Shown here piece by piece: positions 43,580 to 51,248 of a DNA stretch of 64,000 bases. The notes beneath the pieces were generated by a model. That model had not been told where the DNA came from and searched no databases. It saw nothing but the letters and a program-made list of their open reading frames with translations. The stretch comes from CAVYYW01 sp963772845 (lineage in GTDB: Bacteria > Bacillota > Bacilli > Bacillales > Sporolactobacillaceae), in the NCBI GenBank assembly GCA_963772845.1, contig CAVYYW010000014.1, positions 1,240,001 to 1,304,000 of the forward strand, in the 5' to 3' direction. A program made the position numbers and the translations under genes. Position 1 is the stretch's first letter. Every line of letters starts with the position of its first letter.

Positions 43580-44215
43580 GTGCAAGACGACTCGAAAATA
43601 CGCATGCTCATTGAAAGCCAGAAATACCTGAGACTCCTCGAAATGCTTTGCATTTTCATCGTGCGAGGTGGAATCAAAGGTGTAAATTCAAGTCCTGTGG
43701 AATCAGCGATCTAAGCGAGACCCCACAGCGCAATGTATTGAAGGAAGTTCGGCTAAAATCGGCACGTCCTGTGCCAACGCCGAACCTACCCACGTCCTGT
43801 CGCCATAAGGAGGCTCGCGGATCGCCCACGGAAAGCGAGGGTATTTAAGCTTTCAATGTAAGGCAACCGCATTTTCTTCGTGCGGGACGGATTCAAGGAT
43901 GCTGTTTCAAGTCCTACGGGACCAGCACGCGTCCGAAGATCCACTTCGGCGCACAAAGAAACCATGTCAAAGTTAGCTGAGGCCGTGCCCATGGAAAGCG
44001 AGCAGCCTTAGCGCAGAAATCAACAACTACCACGACACCTGGGGACTTTTCAGTGGTCACAATAGCGAACCAGGCGAGACCCCACAGCACAATTGTCTGG
44101 AGGAAGTTCGGCTGAATACGGCACGCCCTGTGCCTACGCCGAACCTATCCACGTCCTGTGGTCATTAGAGGACGCTCGCGGACCTCCCTTAAAGCGAGGA
44201 TATTTCGCCAAATCA
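43580..44215. repeat. Composite dispersed repeat, copy R2
   Basis: This non-coding region of about 640 bp between def and ykrA shares its blocks with R1 and R3. It has two copies of a nested hairpin (43716-43810 and 44080-44162): outer CCACAG/CTGTGG (one arm changed in the first copy), middle TTCGGC/GCCGAA, inner GGCAC/GTGCC. Between them lie hairpin CCGCA/TGCGG and a decayed CTTTGGCG hairpin. Loops differ between copies while the middle and inner stems are kept. A few 48-bp-type units occur at the left end. No gene is supported in the 780-bp interval. Confidence 0.75.
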
Positions 44216-44239
44216 TTGAAATACATGAGCAAAAGTTTT

Positions 44240-45016
44240 TTATAATAAGCCTACTTTCTTAAGCCCATTCAAAATCCCGTTCTCATCAACTGAATCCGTA
44301 ATGAGGTCTGCCGCTTTTTTTGCCTCCTGCTTTCCGTTACCCATGGCGATTCCACACGCAACATATTGAAGCATCTGAATATCATTTAGAGCATCTCCAA
44401 AAGCAAACGTGTTTTTCTGACTGATCCCCGCCTTCTCAAGCAAGTGTTTGATTCCCTCAGCTTTTGAACCACCTTTTGGAATGATATCAGCTGAATAAGT
44501 ATGCCATCGGATATAATCAAACGATTTAAAGCCCTCTAAATAGCTCATATCATCCGTTTCCTCAGAAAACAAAAGTGCTTGAAAGATTGAATGATTATTT
44601 TTAAAATCACGATCGGCTTCCGGAGCCGTTATTTTAAGATCACCAAAGCTATCTTTCACATAATGGTGATTCTCTTGATTTACAGCCATTCCATCATTTG
44701 ATAAAAACGCCATTGGATGGCCGGATTTTTCAGAGATACGCTCAAGTCTTTCCAATTCTTCAGCGTCTAAAGGATTTTGAAACAAAGGTTTCCCTTTATA
44801 AACAACATACTGGCCATTGAAGCTGACAAACGTATTTATATTTAATTTTTTTAACAGACCCCGAAACATAAACGGCGCTCTTCCTGTCGCTATAGCTGTT
44901 ACTATGCCTTTATCCTGTAGGTCTTTAATAGCTATCACTGTTGATTCAGGCAATTCTTTATCTTCATTCAGAAGTGTGCCATCAATATCAAAAAAGACAA
45001 TTTGTTCTCTGCTCAT
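44240..45016 (-). CDS. ykrA: HAD-superfamily Cof-type phosphatase YkrA
   Basis: This protein of 258 residues has HAD motif I FFDIDGTLLNEDKELP, motif II in TAIATGRAPF, a C2-type cap, motif III Lys in IPKGGSKAEGI and motif IV FGDALNDIQML. It is a cytosolic phosphatase of small phosphorylated metabolites; the substrate is unknown. Size and position next to def match B. subtilis ykrA. The start has an upstream GGACGGAG. Confidence 0.9.
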   Translation of the reverse strand: MSREQIVFFDIDGTLLNEDKELPESTVIAIKDLQDKGIVTAIATGRAPFMFRGLLKKLNINTFVSFNGQYVVYKGKPLFQNPLDAEELERLERISEKSGHPMAFLSNDGMAVNQENHHYVKDSFGDLKITAPEADRDFKNNHSIFQALLFSEETDDMSYLEGFKSFDYIRWHTYSADIIPKGGSKAEGIKHLLEKAGISQKNTFAFGDALNDIQMLQYVACGIAMGNGKQEAKKAADLITDSVDENGILNGLKKVGLL

Positions 45017-45136
45017 TTTTTCTCCGTCCCTTCCTGCCGTTCAATCTCATGTTTTATCCTTTTTTGTACAAACTAATAGTAGACATACTAAACCAAGCGG
45101 TCAAGAAGGGCTCAGGCCGCTTAAAAGGAGAGAATA

Positions 45137-45214
45137 ATGAAAAGATGGCACCGTCTCCGACTCCGAAGGCAATTAAAAAAACTTTTAAATCTTCAATGTT
45201 TCGGGTATATTTAA
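45137..45214 (+). CDS. Possible 25-residue basic peptide
   Basis: An ATG preceded by a near-ideal AAAGGAG at 7 nt opens a short frame with ten Arg/Lys among 25 residues (MKRWHRLRLRRQLKKLLNLQ and so on). It lies in the 400-bp gap between ykrA and rpoY. It could be a real small peptide, a leader of rpoY-rnjA, or chance. Nothing else recognisable was found in the gap. Confidence 0.35.
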   Translation: MKRWHRLRLRRQLKKLLNLQCFGYI

Positions 45215-45416
45215 TAACTAGGTTTAACCAAAATTGGATAGATTGCAACCCGGCGGAAAATGTTACTCTGCGCCCCGGGATTTTTCCTGCCAGCCTGGCT
45301 ATTTAAAAAAGCTGGTCAAAAATATCCTTCTGATCGGTATAAAATATGAAATTTGAAGGCATTTCCTATATAATGTAGAGAGATATGTTTTCAGGAACTA
45401 TTAAGGAGAGGTTATT

Positions 45417-45626
45417 ATGATTTACAAAGTATTGTATCAAGAATCAAAAGCACAAGTCCCAATCAGAGAAAACACGAAAAGTTTATATGTTGAAGCTGAA
45501 AGTGTGCACGAGGTCAGGAAAAGCCTGGCTGAACGGAATTACAACATCGAATATATTCAAACACTTGAAGATGACTTCTTAGCCTATGAAGAAGCATCTG
45601 AGACCTACACATTGGAGAAGATATAG
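45417..45626 (+). CDS. rpoY: RNA polymerase epsilon subunit
   Basis: This protein of 69 residues begins MIYKVLYQESKAQVPIRENT, with YVEAESVHEVRKSLAERNYNI. It is the small auxiliary polymerase subunit (YkzG, DUF1447) found in Firmicutes, shaped like phage Gp2. TATAAT at 45369-45374 is a probable -10 box. It precedes rnjA with a 1-bp gap, the conserved pair. Confidence 0.94.
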   Translation: MIYKVLYQESKAQVPIRENTKSLYVEAESVHEVRKSLAERNYNIEYIQTLEDDFLAYEEASETYTLEKI

Positions 45627-45627
45627 T

Positions 45628-47316
45628 ATGAAATTCGTAAAAAACCATCAAACAGCTGTATTTGCAATAGGCGGATTAGGTGAAATTGGTAAAAACACCT
45701 ATGGCGTCCAATTCCAGGATGAAATTATCCTTATCGATGCCGGAATAAAATTTCCTGAAGATGAACTTCTAGGCATCGACTATGTTATACCTGACTATAC
45801 CTATTTAATAAAAAATGCTGATAAAATTAAAGGTTTGATTATTACTCATGGACATGAAGATCACATAGGCGGTGTCCCCTACCTTCTTAAACAGCTTAAC
45901 ATTCCGGTTTATGCCGGGAAGCTTGCAGCTGCGCTGATCCGTAATAAACTTGAAGAACACGGTTTGCTTAGACAAACCCAACTTAATGTCATCGGTGAAG
46001 ATGATATTATTAAATTCCAAAAAACATCTGTCAGCTTTTTTAGAACAACACACAGTATTCCAGATTCATACGGCGTTGTGGTGAAAACGCCGCCTGGTAA
46101 TATTGTTCACACAGGAGATTTCAAATTTGACTTTACGCCAGTAGGTCTTCCTGCCAACTTAACCAAAATGGCGGAAATCGGTAAGGAAGGTGTGCTCTGT
46201 CTACTCTCTGACAGTACCAACAGTGAAGTTCCGAATTTCACAATGTCAGAACGCCAGGTAGGATCTAATATCACTGATATTTTCAGAAAAGTGGATGGAC
46301 GGCTTATTTTTGCAACGTTTGCCTCAAACATTCACCGTCTGCAGCAGGTTATTGAAGCCGCTGTGAATACCGGCCGGAAGGTTGCCGTATTTGGACGTAG
46401 CATGGAAGCTTCAATCACAATTGGACAGGAGCTTGGCTACATTACAGCTCCGAAAGATACATTTGTTGAACCGCAGCAAATTAATAGGCTGCCTGAAAAC
46501 AAAGTGACGATTCTCTGCACGGGAAGCCAAGGAGAACCGATGGCTGCCCTGTCAAGAATTGCAAACGGAACGCACCGGCAGATTCAAATCATCCCTGGCG
46601 ATACCGTTGTCTTTTCTTCATCACCGATTCCAGGTAATACGGTCAGTGTTAATAAAACAATTAATTCTCTCTTCAGAGCAGGCGCTGAAGTAATTCATGG
46701 CCCACTAAGTAATGTCCATACATCAGGTCACGGCGGACAGCAGGAACAAAAATTGATGCTGCGTTTAATTAATCCTAAATTTTTCATGCCCATTCACGGT
46801 GAATACCGGATGCTGAAAAAACATGTGGAGCTTGCTAATGATTGTGGGGTTCCACTTGATCATTCATTTATTATGGATAATGGGGATGTTCTCGCTCTTG
46901 ATAATGAATCTGCACAAGTTGCAGGAAAAATTCCATCCGGCTCAGTTTATATTGATGGAAGCGGTATTGGAGATATTGGAAACATCGTTCTTCGCGACCG
47001 TCGTATTTTATCTGAAGAAGGACTTGTCATTGTTGTTGTAAGTCTGAACATGAAAGAGCACAAGGTTCTTTCCGGTCCTGACCTTATTTCCAGAGGGTTT
47101 GTCTATATGAGAGAATCTGGGGACTTAATAAATGATGCCCAGCTCCTCATAAAGAAGCATCTTGAAAATGTAATGGAACGAAAAACCACCCAATGGTCAG
47201 AAATCAAAAATGAAATTTCAGATACATTAGGACCATATTTATACGAAAAAACACGCCGTAAGCCAATGATCCTTCCTATTATCATGGAAGTTGATCCAAG
47301 TAAAGTAGGCGTGTAG
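45628..47316 (+). CDS. rnjA: Ribonuclease J1
   Basis: The protein has 562 residues, a metallo-beta-lactamase fold with beta-CASP domain. Metal motif THGHEDHIGGVPYLLK is near residue 72, then HSIPDSYG, HTGDFKFD and SGHGGQQE. The C-terminal domain ends PIIMEVDPSKVGV. It has 5'-exonuclease and endonuclease activity in mRNA and rRNA maturation. The ATG at 45628 follows TTGGAGAAG and the rpoY stop; an earlier in-frame ATG inside rpoY is rejected. SR1P in this window is linked to RNase J1 through GapA. Confidence 0.96.
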   Translation: MKFVKNHQTAVFAIGGLGEIGKNTYGVQFQDEIILIDAGIKFPEDELLGIDYVIPDYTYLIKNADKIKGLIITHGHEDHIGGVPYLLKQLNIPVYAGKLAAALIRNKLEEHGLLRQTQLNVIGEDDIIKFQKTSVSFFRTTHSIPDSYGVVVKTPPGNIVHTGDFKFDFTPVGLPANLTKMAEIGKEGVLCLLSDSTNSEVPNFTMSERQVGSNITDIFRKVDGRLIFATFASNIHRLQQVIEAAVNTGRKVAVFGRSMEASITIGQELGYITAPKDTFVEPQQINRLPENKVTILCTGSQGEPMAALSRIANGTHRQIQIIPGDTVVFSSSPIPGNTVSVNKTINSLFRAGAEVIHGPLSNVHTSGHGGQQEQKLMLRLINPKFFMPIHGEYRMLKKHVELANDCGVPLDHSFIMDNGDVLALDNESAQVAGKIPSGSVYIDGSGIGDIGNIVLRDRRILSEEGLVIVVVSLNMKEHKVLSGPDLISRGFVYMRESGDLINDAQLLIKKHLENVMERKTTQWSEIKNEISDTLGPYLYEKTRRKPMILPIIMEVDPSKVGV

Positions 47317-47368
47317 GAACAGCAGACTGCTGTTTGAAAATAGCTTCGAAATATTGGAACAGATAAAA

Positions 47369-47404
47369 GCAAAAGGACATTCCCAGTGGGAATGTCCTTT
47401 TTGT
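47369..47404. terminator. Bidirectional terminator between rnjA and ktrC
   Basis: AAAAGGACATTCCCA and TGGGAATGTCCTTTTT form a stem of about 14 bp between convergent genes. Confidence 0.92.
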
Positions 47405-47407
47405 ACA

Positions 47408-48073
47408 TTATTCATTTTCAAGCAGCTGATTTTTGAAGCGCTGAATGTCTTTATCTGATCCAATAACAATAAGAATATTGCCTTTATTTACGATCTGGTC
47501 AGCTCTCGGGGAAACATTAATGTCTCCTTCTTTTTTGATCGCCACAATGTTTACACCATAATTAGCCCTTACATCCAAATCGATCAAAGTCTTTCCATCC
47601 ATTTTTTGGCCTGCTATAACCTCTACAATACTATGCTCATGCGATAATTCAAGATAATCCAAAACACTGCTGGAGGTAATATTATTAGCAACTCTGATGC
47701 CCATATCGCGCTCCGGATGCGTCACATTATCCGCCCCGATTTTACTTAAGACCTTCTCATGATAATCACTTTGAGCTTTAGCTGTTACTTTTTTGACACC
47801 CAGTTCTTTCAGCATTAACGTTGTCAGTATGCTCGCCTGAATATTGTCGCCAATTGCAACAATAACATGATCAAAGTTTCTCAATCCAAGGCTTTTCAGA
47901 ACATTTTCATCTGTGGAGTCAGCAATGACAGCATGGGTGGCAATCGGTGTAAATTCATTAACCCTGTCTTCATCCATATCAATGGCGAGAACCTCTGCGC
48001 CCTCTTCTATGAGGGTTTTACAGATACTTCCCCCAAATCTTCCTAAACCAATGACTGCGAATTGTTTTTTCAA
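47408..48073 (-). CDS. ktrC: Potassium channel regulatory subunit KtrC (RCK domain)
   Basis: The protein has 221 residues. The N-terminal RCK/Rossmann domain has FAVIGLGRFGGSICKTL and an acidic end of strand 2 (IDMDED). The TrkA-C domain is at about 135-220. It forms an octameric cytosolic ring that gates KtrD or KtrB in response to ATP/ADP and c-di-AMP. The TTG at 48073, after GGAGGT, gives the exact B. subtilis length. Its probable partner KtrD is at 55770-57113. Confidence 0.93.
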   Translation of the reverse strand: MKKQFAVIGLGRFGGSICKTLIEEGAEVLAIDMDEDRVNEFTPIATHAVIADSTDENVLKSLGLRNFDHVIVAIGDNIQASILTTLMLKELGVKKVTAKAQSDYHEKVLSKIGADNVTHPERDMGIRVANNITSSSVLDYLELSHEHSIVEVIAGQKMDGKTLIDLDVRANYGVNIVAIKKEGDINVSPRADQIVNKGNILIVIGSDKDIQRFKNQLLENE

Positions 48074-48139
48074 TTTTATTACCTCCATACCGCTTAATTA
48101 CACGTTTATTTTACCACATATCCTCAGGTTTTCTTCCAG

Positions 48140-49156
48140 TTACCGGTACTCACCATACTCAATCGGCTTCTTTACCACTGCGAAAATACGATAGATCAAA
48201 ACAGCAGCAGTGAGAATCAGGGCACTCACCATACTTAATATAAACAATAACAATTCATTAGTATGATAGAGATTTAGCGTTTCAGATAATTTAATGTAAG
48301 GATAGAGTAAATACGGCAAATGTGAAAGACCATATCCAAAAAATGCAAAAGCAAATTGCATCAGCACAAAGAGAAATGACAGACCATAATAACGTTTAAT
48401 AAATATTAATGAAACGGCTATAAAAAAGCAAATTAATGAAAGTAAAAACATCCAGGAGATATCAAGCATGTTATTAAAGTGTTCAGGATTATGGGCTTGC
48501 AGCCCAGCAAATACTAGACCGCTCATCATCACAGTTGGCACACTCCAAAACAGAGCATATCCTCTCATTTTCATTAATATTTCCTTCTCTCCGGTTCGAT
48601 GGGAAAGGTACACAAAAAACATAGCACTGATATAAAGAATACTTACCACAGCCAGACCTGCTACTGCCCAAAAATAGTAACTGGTTAAATAATTGGTAAT
48701 GGAAAGCCGTATGCCCCCATGTTTTACAATAATATAGCTGCCTTCACTCATAGTCAGCGACATAGTAAGCAAAATGGGTATTAACAACCCGGAAACGGAA
48801 AATAGCAATGAATAAACAGCCCTGTCCCGGATTCCATACTGATAAAGCACATAGATTAGACCTCTTAAAATTACCAGGCAAAAAACAATTAATCCTGGGG
48901 TAAACAAAGCACTGCCATAGTAATATGCCATTTCAGGATAAAAGCTTACAAGGCCGGTAAAAACAAAGATCACCCCAATATTCATAACCTCCCAAAATGG
49001 AGATAAATACCTTCTTATTAATGAATGAAAAACGGGCTGCTGTTCTGTAAGCTTTTCAAAAGTAAAATATACTCCTGCCCCAAAATCAACAGATGCCACA
49101 ATCACATAAACGTACAAAAAAACCCATAAAATCGTCATGGCTCCAAGCTCTGACAC
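48140..49156 (-). CDS. CydB-like cytochrome bd oxidase subunit II, without adjacent cydA
   Basis: This membrane protein of 338 residues has about eight or nine helices and the subunit II-like N-terminus VDFGAGVYFTFEKL, then RGLIYVLYQYG. Subunit II of bd oxidases carries no heme ligands itself. No subunit I gene lies next to it: ktrC is on one side and the ABC exporter on the other. It may pair with a CydA encoded elsewhere or have taken another role. The GTG at 49156 is chosen after GGAGAGG. Confidence 0.72.
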   Translation of the reverse strand: MSELGAMTILWVFLYVYVIVASVDFGAGVYFTFEKLTEQQPVFHSLIRRYLSPFWEVMNIGVIFVFTGLVSFYPEMAYYYGSALFTPGLIVFCLVILRGLIYVLYQYGIRDRAVYSLLFSVSGLLIPILLTMSLTMSEGSYIIVKHGGIRLSITNYLTSYYFWAVAGLAVVSILYISAMFFVYLSHRTGEKEILMKMRGYALFWSVPTVMMSGLVFAGLQAHNPEHFNNMLDISWMFLLSLICFFIAVSLIFIKRYYGLSFLFVLMQFAFAFFGYGLSHLPYLLYPYIKLSETLNLYHTNELLLFILSMVSALILTAAVLIYRIFAVVKKPIEYGEYR

Positions 49157-49272
49157 AGCAATCCTCTCCATAAACAGTTTAATAAGCTAATCATATCGAA
49201 TTTTCAAGTTAAAGAAAAGAATATTAAATGCCTGCGTAAATTTAAATTTACGTCTTTGGTTTATTCATGACA

Positions 49273-49325
49273 TATAAAAGCACCGCATAAGATAGACTTT
49301 TTATCAGTCTACTTTATGTGGTGCT
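49273..49325 (-). terminator. Long hairpin terminator of the ABC exporter operon
   Basis: AGCACCGCATAA and TTTATGTGGTGCT begin a stem that continues through TAGACT/AGTCTA. It is followed on the minus strand by TTTTATATG, below the exporter genes. Related to the hairpin at 25342-25390. Confidence 0.8.
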
Positions 49326-49398
49326 GTTAATTTGCAGATACCTTTTAATATTACATACATGCGGAAAGGTTGAATGCCGCATCTGAGCGTGTAATCTT

Positions 49399-51234
49399 TT
49401 AAGAAACGTCCAGCATATTGAATTGGCTGATTACCAGTTCAAAATATTTGCCTCTGCTTTTCATTAGTTCATCATGTGTTCCCTGCTCAAGTATATTCCC
49501 TTGCTCGAGCACGACAATCTGATCAGCATCACGTATTGTTGACAGTCTATGCGCAATAATGATACTTGTTCTGTCTTCCAATAATTTTTTCATTGCCTCT
49601 TGAATCACAACTTCTGTTTCAGTATCTATACTTGCTGTTGCTTCATCCAAAATAAGAATTTTCGGATCGGCAAGCAGGGCCCGAGCGAAGGACAGCAGCT
49701 GTCTTTCACCTACAGACAGCACATTGCCGCGTTCCTCTACCTCCGTCAGGTATCCATCTGAAAGCCGTTCAATGAAATGACTTGCACCAACCGCTTCAGC
49801 AGCGCGGATAACTTCTTCATCTGCTGCATCCGGCCGTCCAAACCGGATATTTTCCATGATGGTCCCTGAAAAAACAAAGGTGTCCTGTAGGACTGTGCTC
49901 ACATTTTTCCTGAGATCCTCCACTTGAATATCCTTGATATCAATTTCGTCAAACGAAACAGTACCTGCAGTGGGATCATAGAAACGCCCGATCAGATTTG
50001 CAATGGTCGTTTTGCCAGATCCGGTATGGCCGACTAATGCAAAGGTTTCCCCTGCTTTTATACTGAGATTAATTTCTTTTAAAGCCTTCCGATTTTCATC
50101 ATAACTAAATTCGACATTTCGAAAATCTATTTGTCCTTTTATTCTGTCCATTGAGATGGCATCAGGTTTATCCTCTACATTGGGTTTTTCATCAAGAAAT
50201 TCAAAAATCCTTTCAGAAGAAGCCATTGCAACGAGAAGCTGATTGTATACCTGCCCAAGTCTTGAAATTGGCTCCCAAAACATACCAAGATAAAAAGCAA
50301 ATGAGACAAACACACCAATTTCAATGGATCCAACCCGGATTAAATGCGCACCATACCAAATTAATATGGCAGAGCCTATTGCGTTAGACATGTCTACAAA
50401 AGGTCTGAATACAGCGTTTTTCTGCGTCGCTTCTCTCCAGCTTTCATAGTTCTCATTGTTAACCCCATTGAAAAATTCCCTGTTTTCTTCTTCCTGAGTA
50501 AATGACTGAGTCACCCTGATTCCCTGAATGCTTTCATTCAAGTGAGAATTCAACTTTGACATTTTCAAGCGGACTTTTTGCCAAGATTTTCGTATACTGC
50601 GGCGAAGCCTTGTTGAAATGAAAAACATCAGAGGCATCACGAGAAGGACAGCAATTGCTAAAGATGGACTTAGTGAAAAGAGAATAACAAATATCCCGAT
50701 CAGCATTGCAAAATCCATGAGAGTATTAATAACCCCATTGGTAAAGAGATCCTGAAGCGAGTTCACATCATTAATAATCCGAACTAGGATGGAACCGGCT
50801 GAACGTGAATCAAAAAAACGATGGGAAAGCTTTTGAACATGGTTGAATAAATGTTTTCTTAGATCATGAATGACATATTGACCAAGCTGGTTTGTTAAAC
50901 GAATGCGATAAAAATTGCTGACGTAGGAAATAAGATACAAAACGGCTGTCAAAATAACTAAGATTGTCACCAGTTTATAATTTTTGTTAGCAATCCCTTT
51001 GTCAAACGCATATATCCCTATAATAATAGGAATGATCAACCGGATCGCTGTCTGCACGATCATCATCAGAGCTGCCAACGGAATAATAGATTTTACGTAG
51101 GGTTTCATGTAGCTGAACAGGCGCCCCAACTGAGTCCAGTTGAATGATTTCTCAATCACGTTGTCCGTTTTATAGTAAAAGCGTTCCTCGCTTCGTCTGG
51201 ATCTTTTATTTTCAGTGTTCGATTTTCCGCTCAA
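49399..51234 (-). CDS. ABC exporter half-transporter, catalytic-site subunit (YfiC-like)
   Basis: This 611-residue half-transporter has a six-helix membrane domain (about 35-330) and an ATPase domain: Walker A GHTGSGKTT, a degenerate signature LSVGERQLLSF, and Walker B ILILDEATASID with the catalytic Glu. Paired with the upstream subunit it would form a heterodimer of the BmrCD/TM287-288 type, exporting drugs or lipids. TTG start 7-8 nt after AGGAGGT. It lies 14 bp below its partner. Similar to B. subtilis YfiC; the substrate is unknown. Confidence 0.87.
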   Translation of the reverse strand: MSGKSNTENKRSRRSEERFYYKTDNVIEKSFNWTQLGRLFSYMKPYVKSIIPLAALMMIVQTAIRLIIPIIIGIYAFDKGIANKNYKLVTILVILTAVLYLISYVSNFYRIRLTNQLGQYVIHDLRKHLFNHVQKLSHRFFDSRSAGSILVRIINDVNSLQDLFTNGVINTLMDFAMLIGIFVILFSLSPSLAIAVLLVMPLMFFISTRLRRSIRKSWQKVRLKMSKLNSHLNESIQGIRVTQSFTQEEENREFFNGVNNENYESWREATQKNAVFRPFVDMSNAIGSAILIWYGAHLIRVGSIEIGVFVSFAFYLGMFWEPISRLGQVYNQLLVAMASSERIFEFLDEKPNVEDKPDAISMDRIKGQIDFRNVEFSYDENRKALKEINLSIKAGETFALVGHTGSGKTTIANLIGRFYDPTAGTVSFDEIDIKDIQVEDLRKNVSTVLQDTFVFSGTIMENIRFGRPDAADEEVIRAAEAVGASHFIERLSDGYLTEVEERGNVLSVGERQLLSFARALLADPKILILDEATASIDTETEVVIQEAMKKLLEDRTSIIIAHRLSTIRDADQIVVLEQGNILEQGTHDELMKSRGKYFELVISQFNMLDVS

Positions 51235-51248
51235 CTAAGCTCACCTCC

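Noticed and set aside
45054..45248. Minus-strand frame upstream of ykrA
   Set aside because: No ribosome site; the YkrA start at 45016 has one and gives the full family domain.
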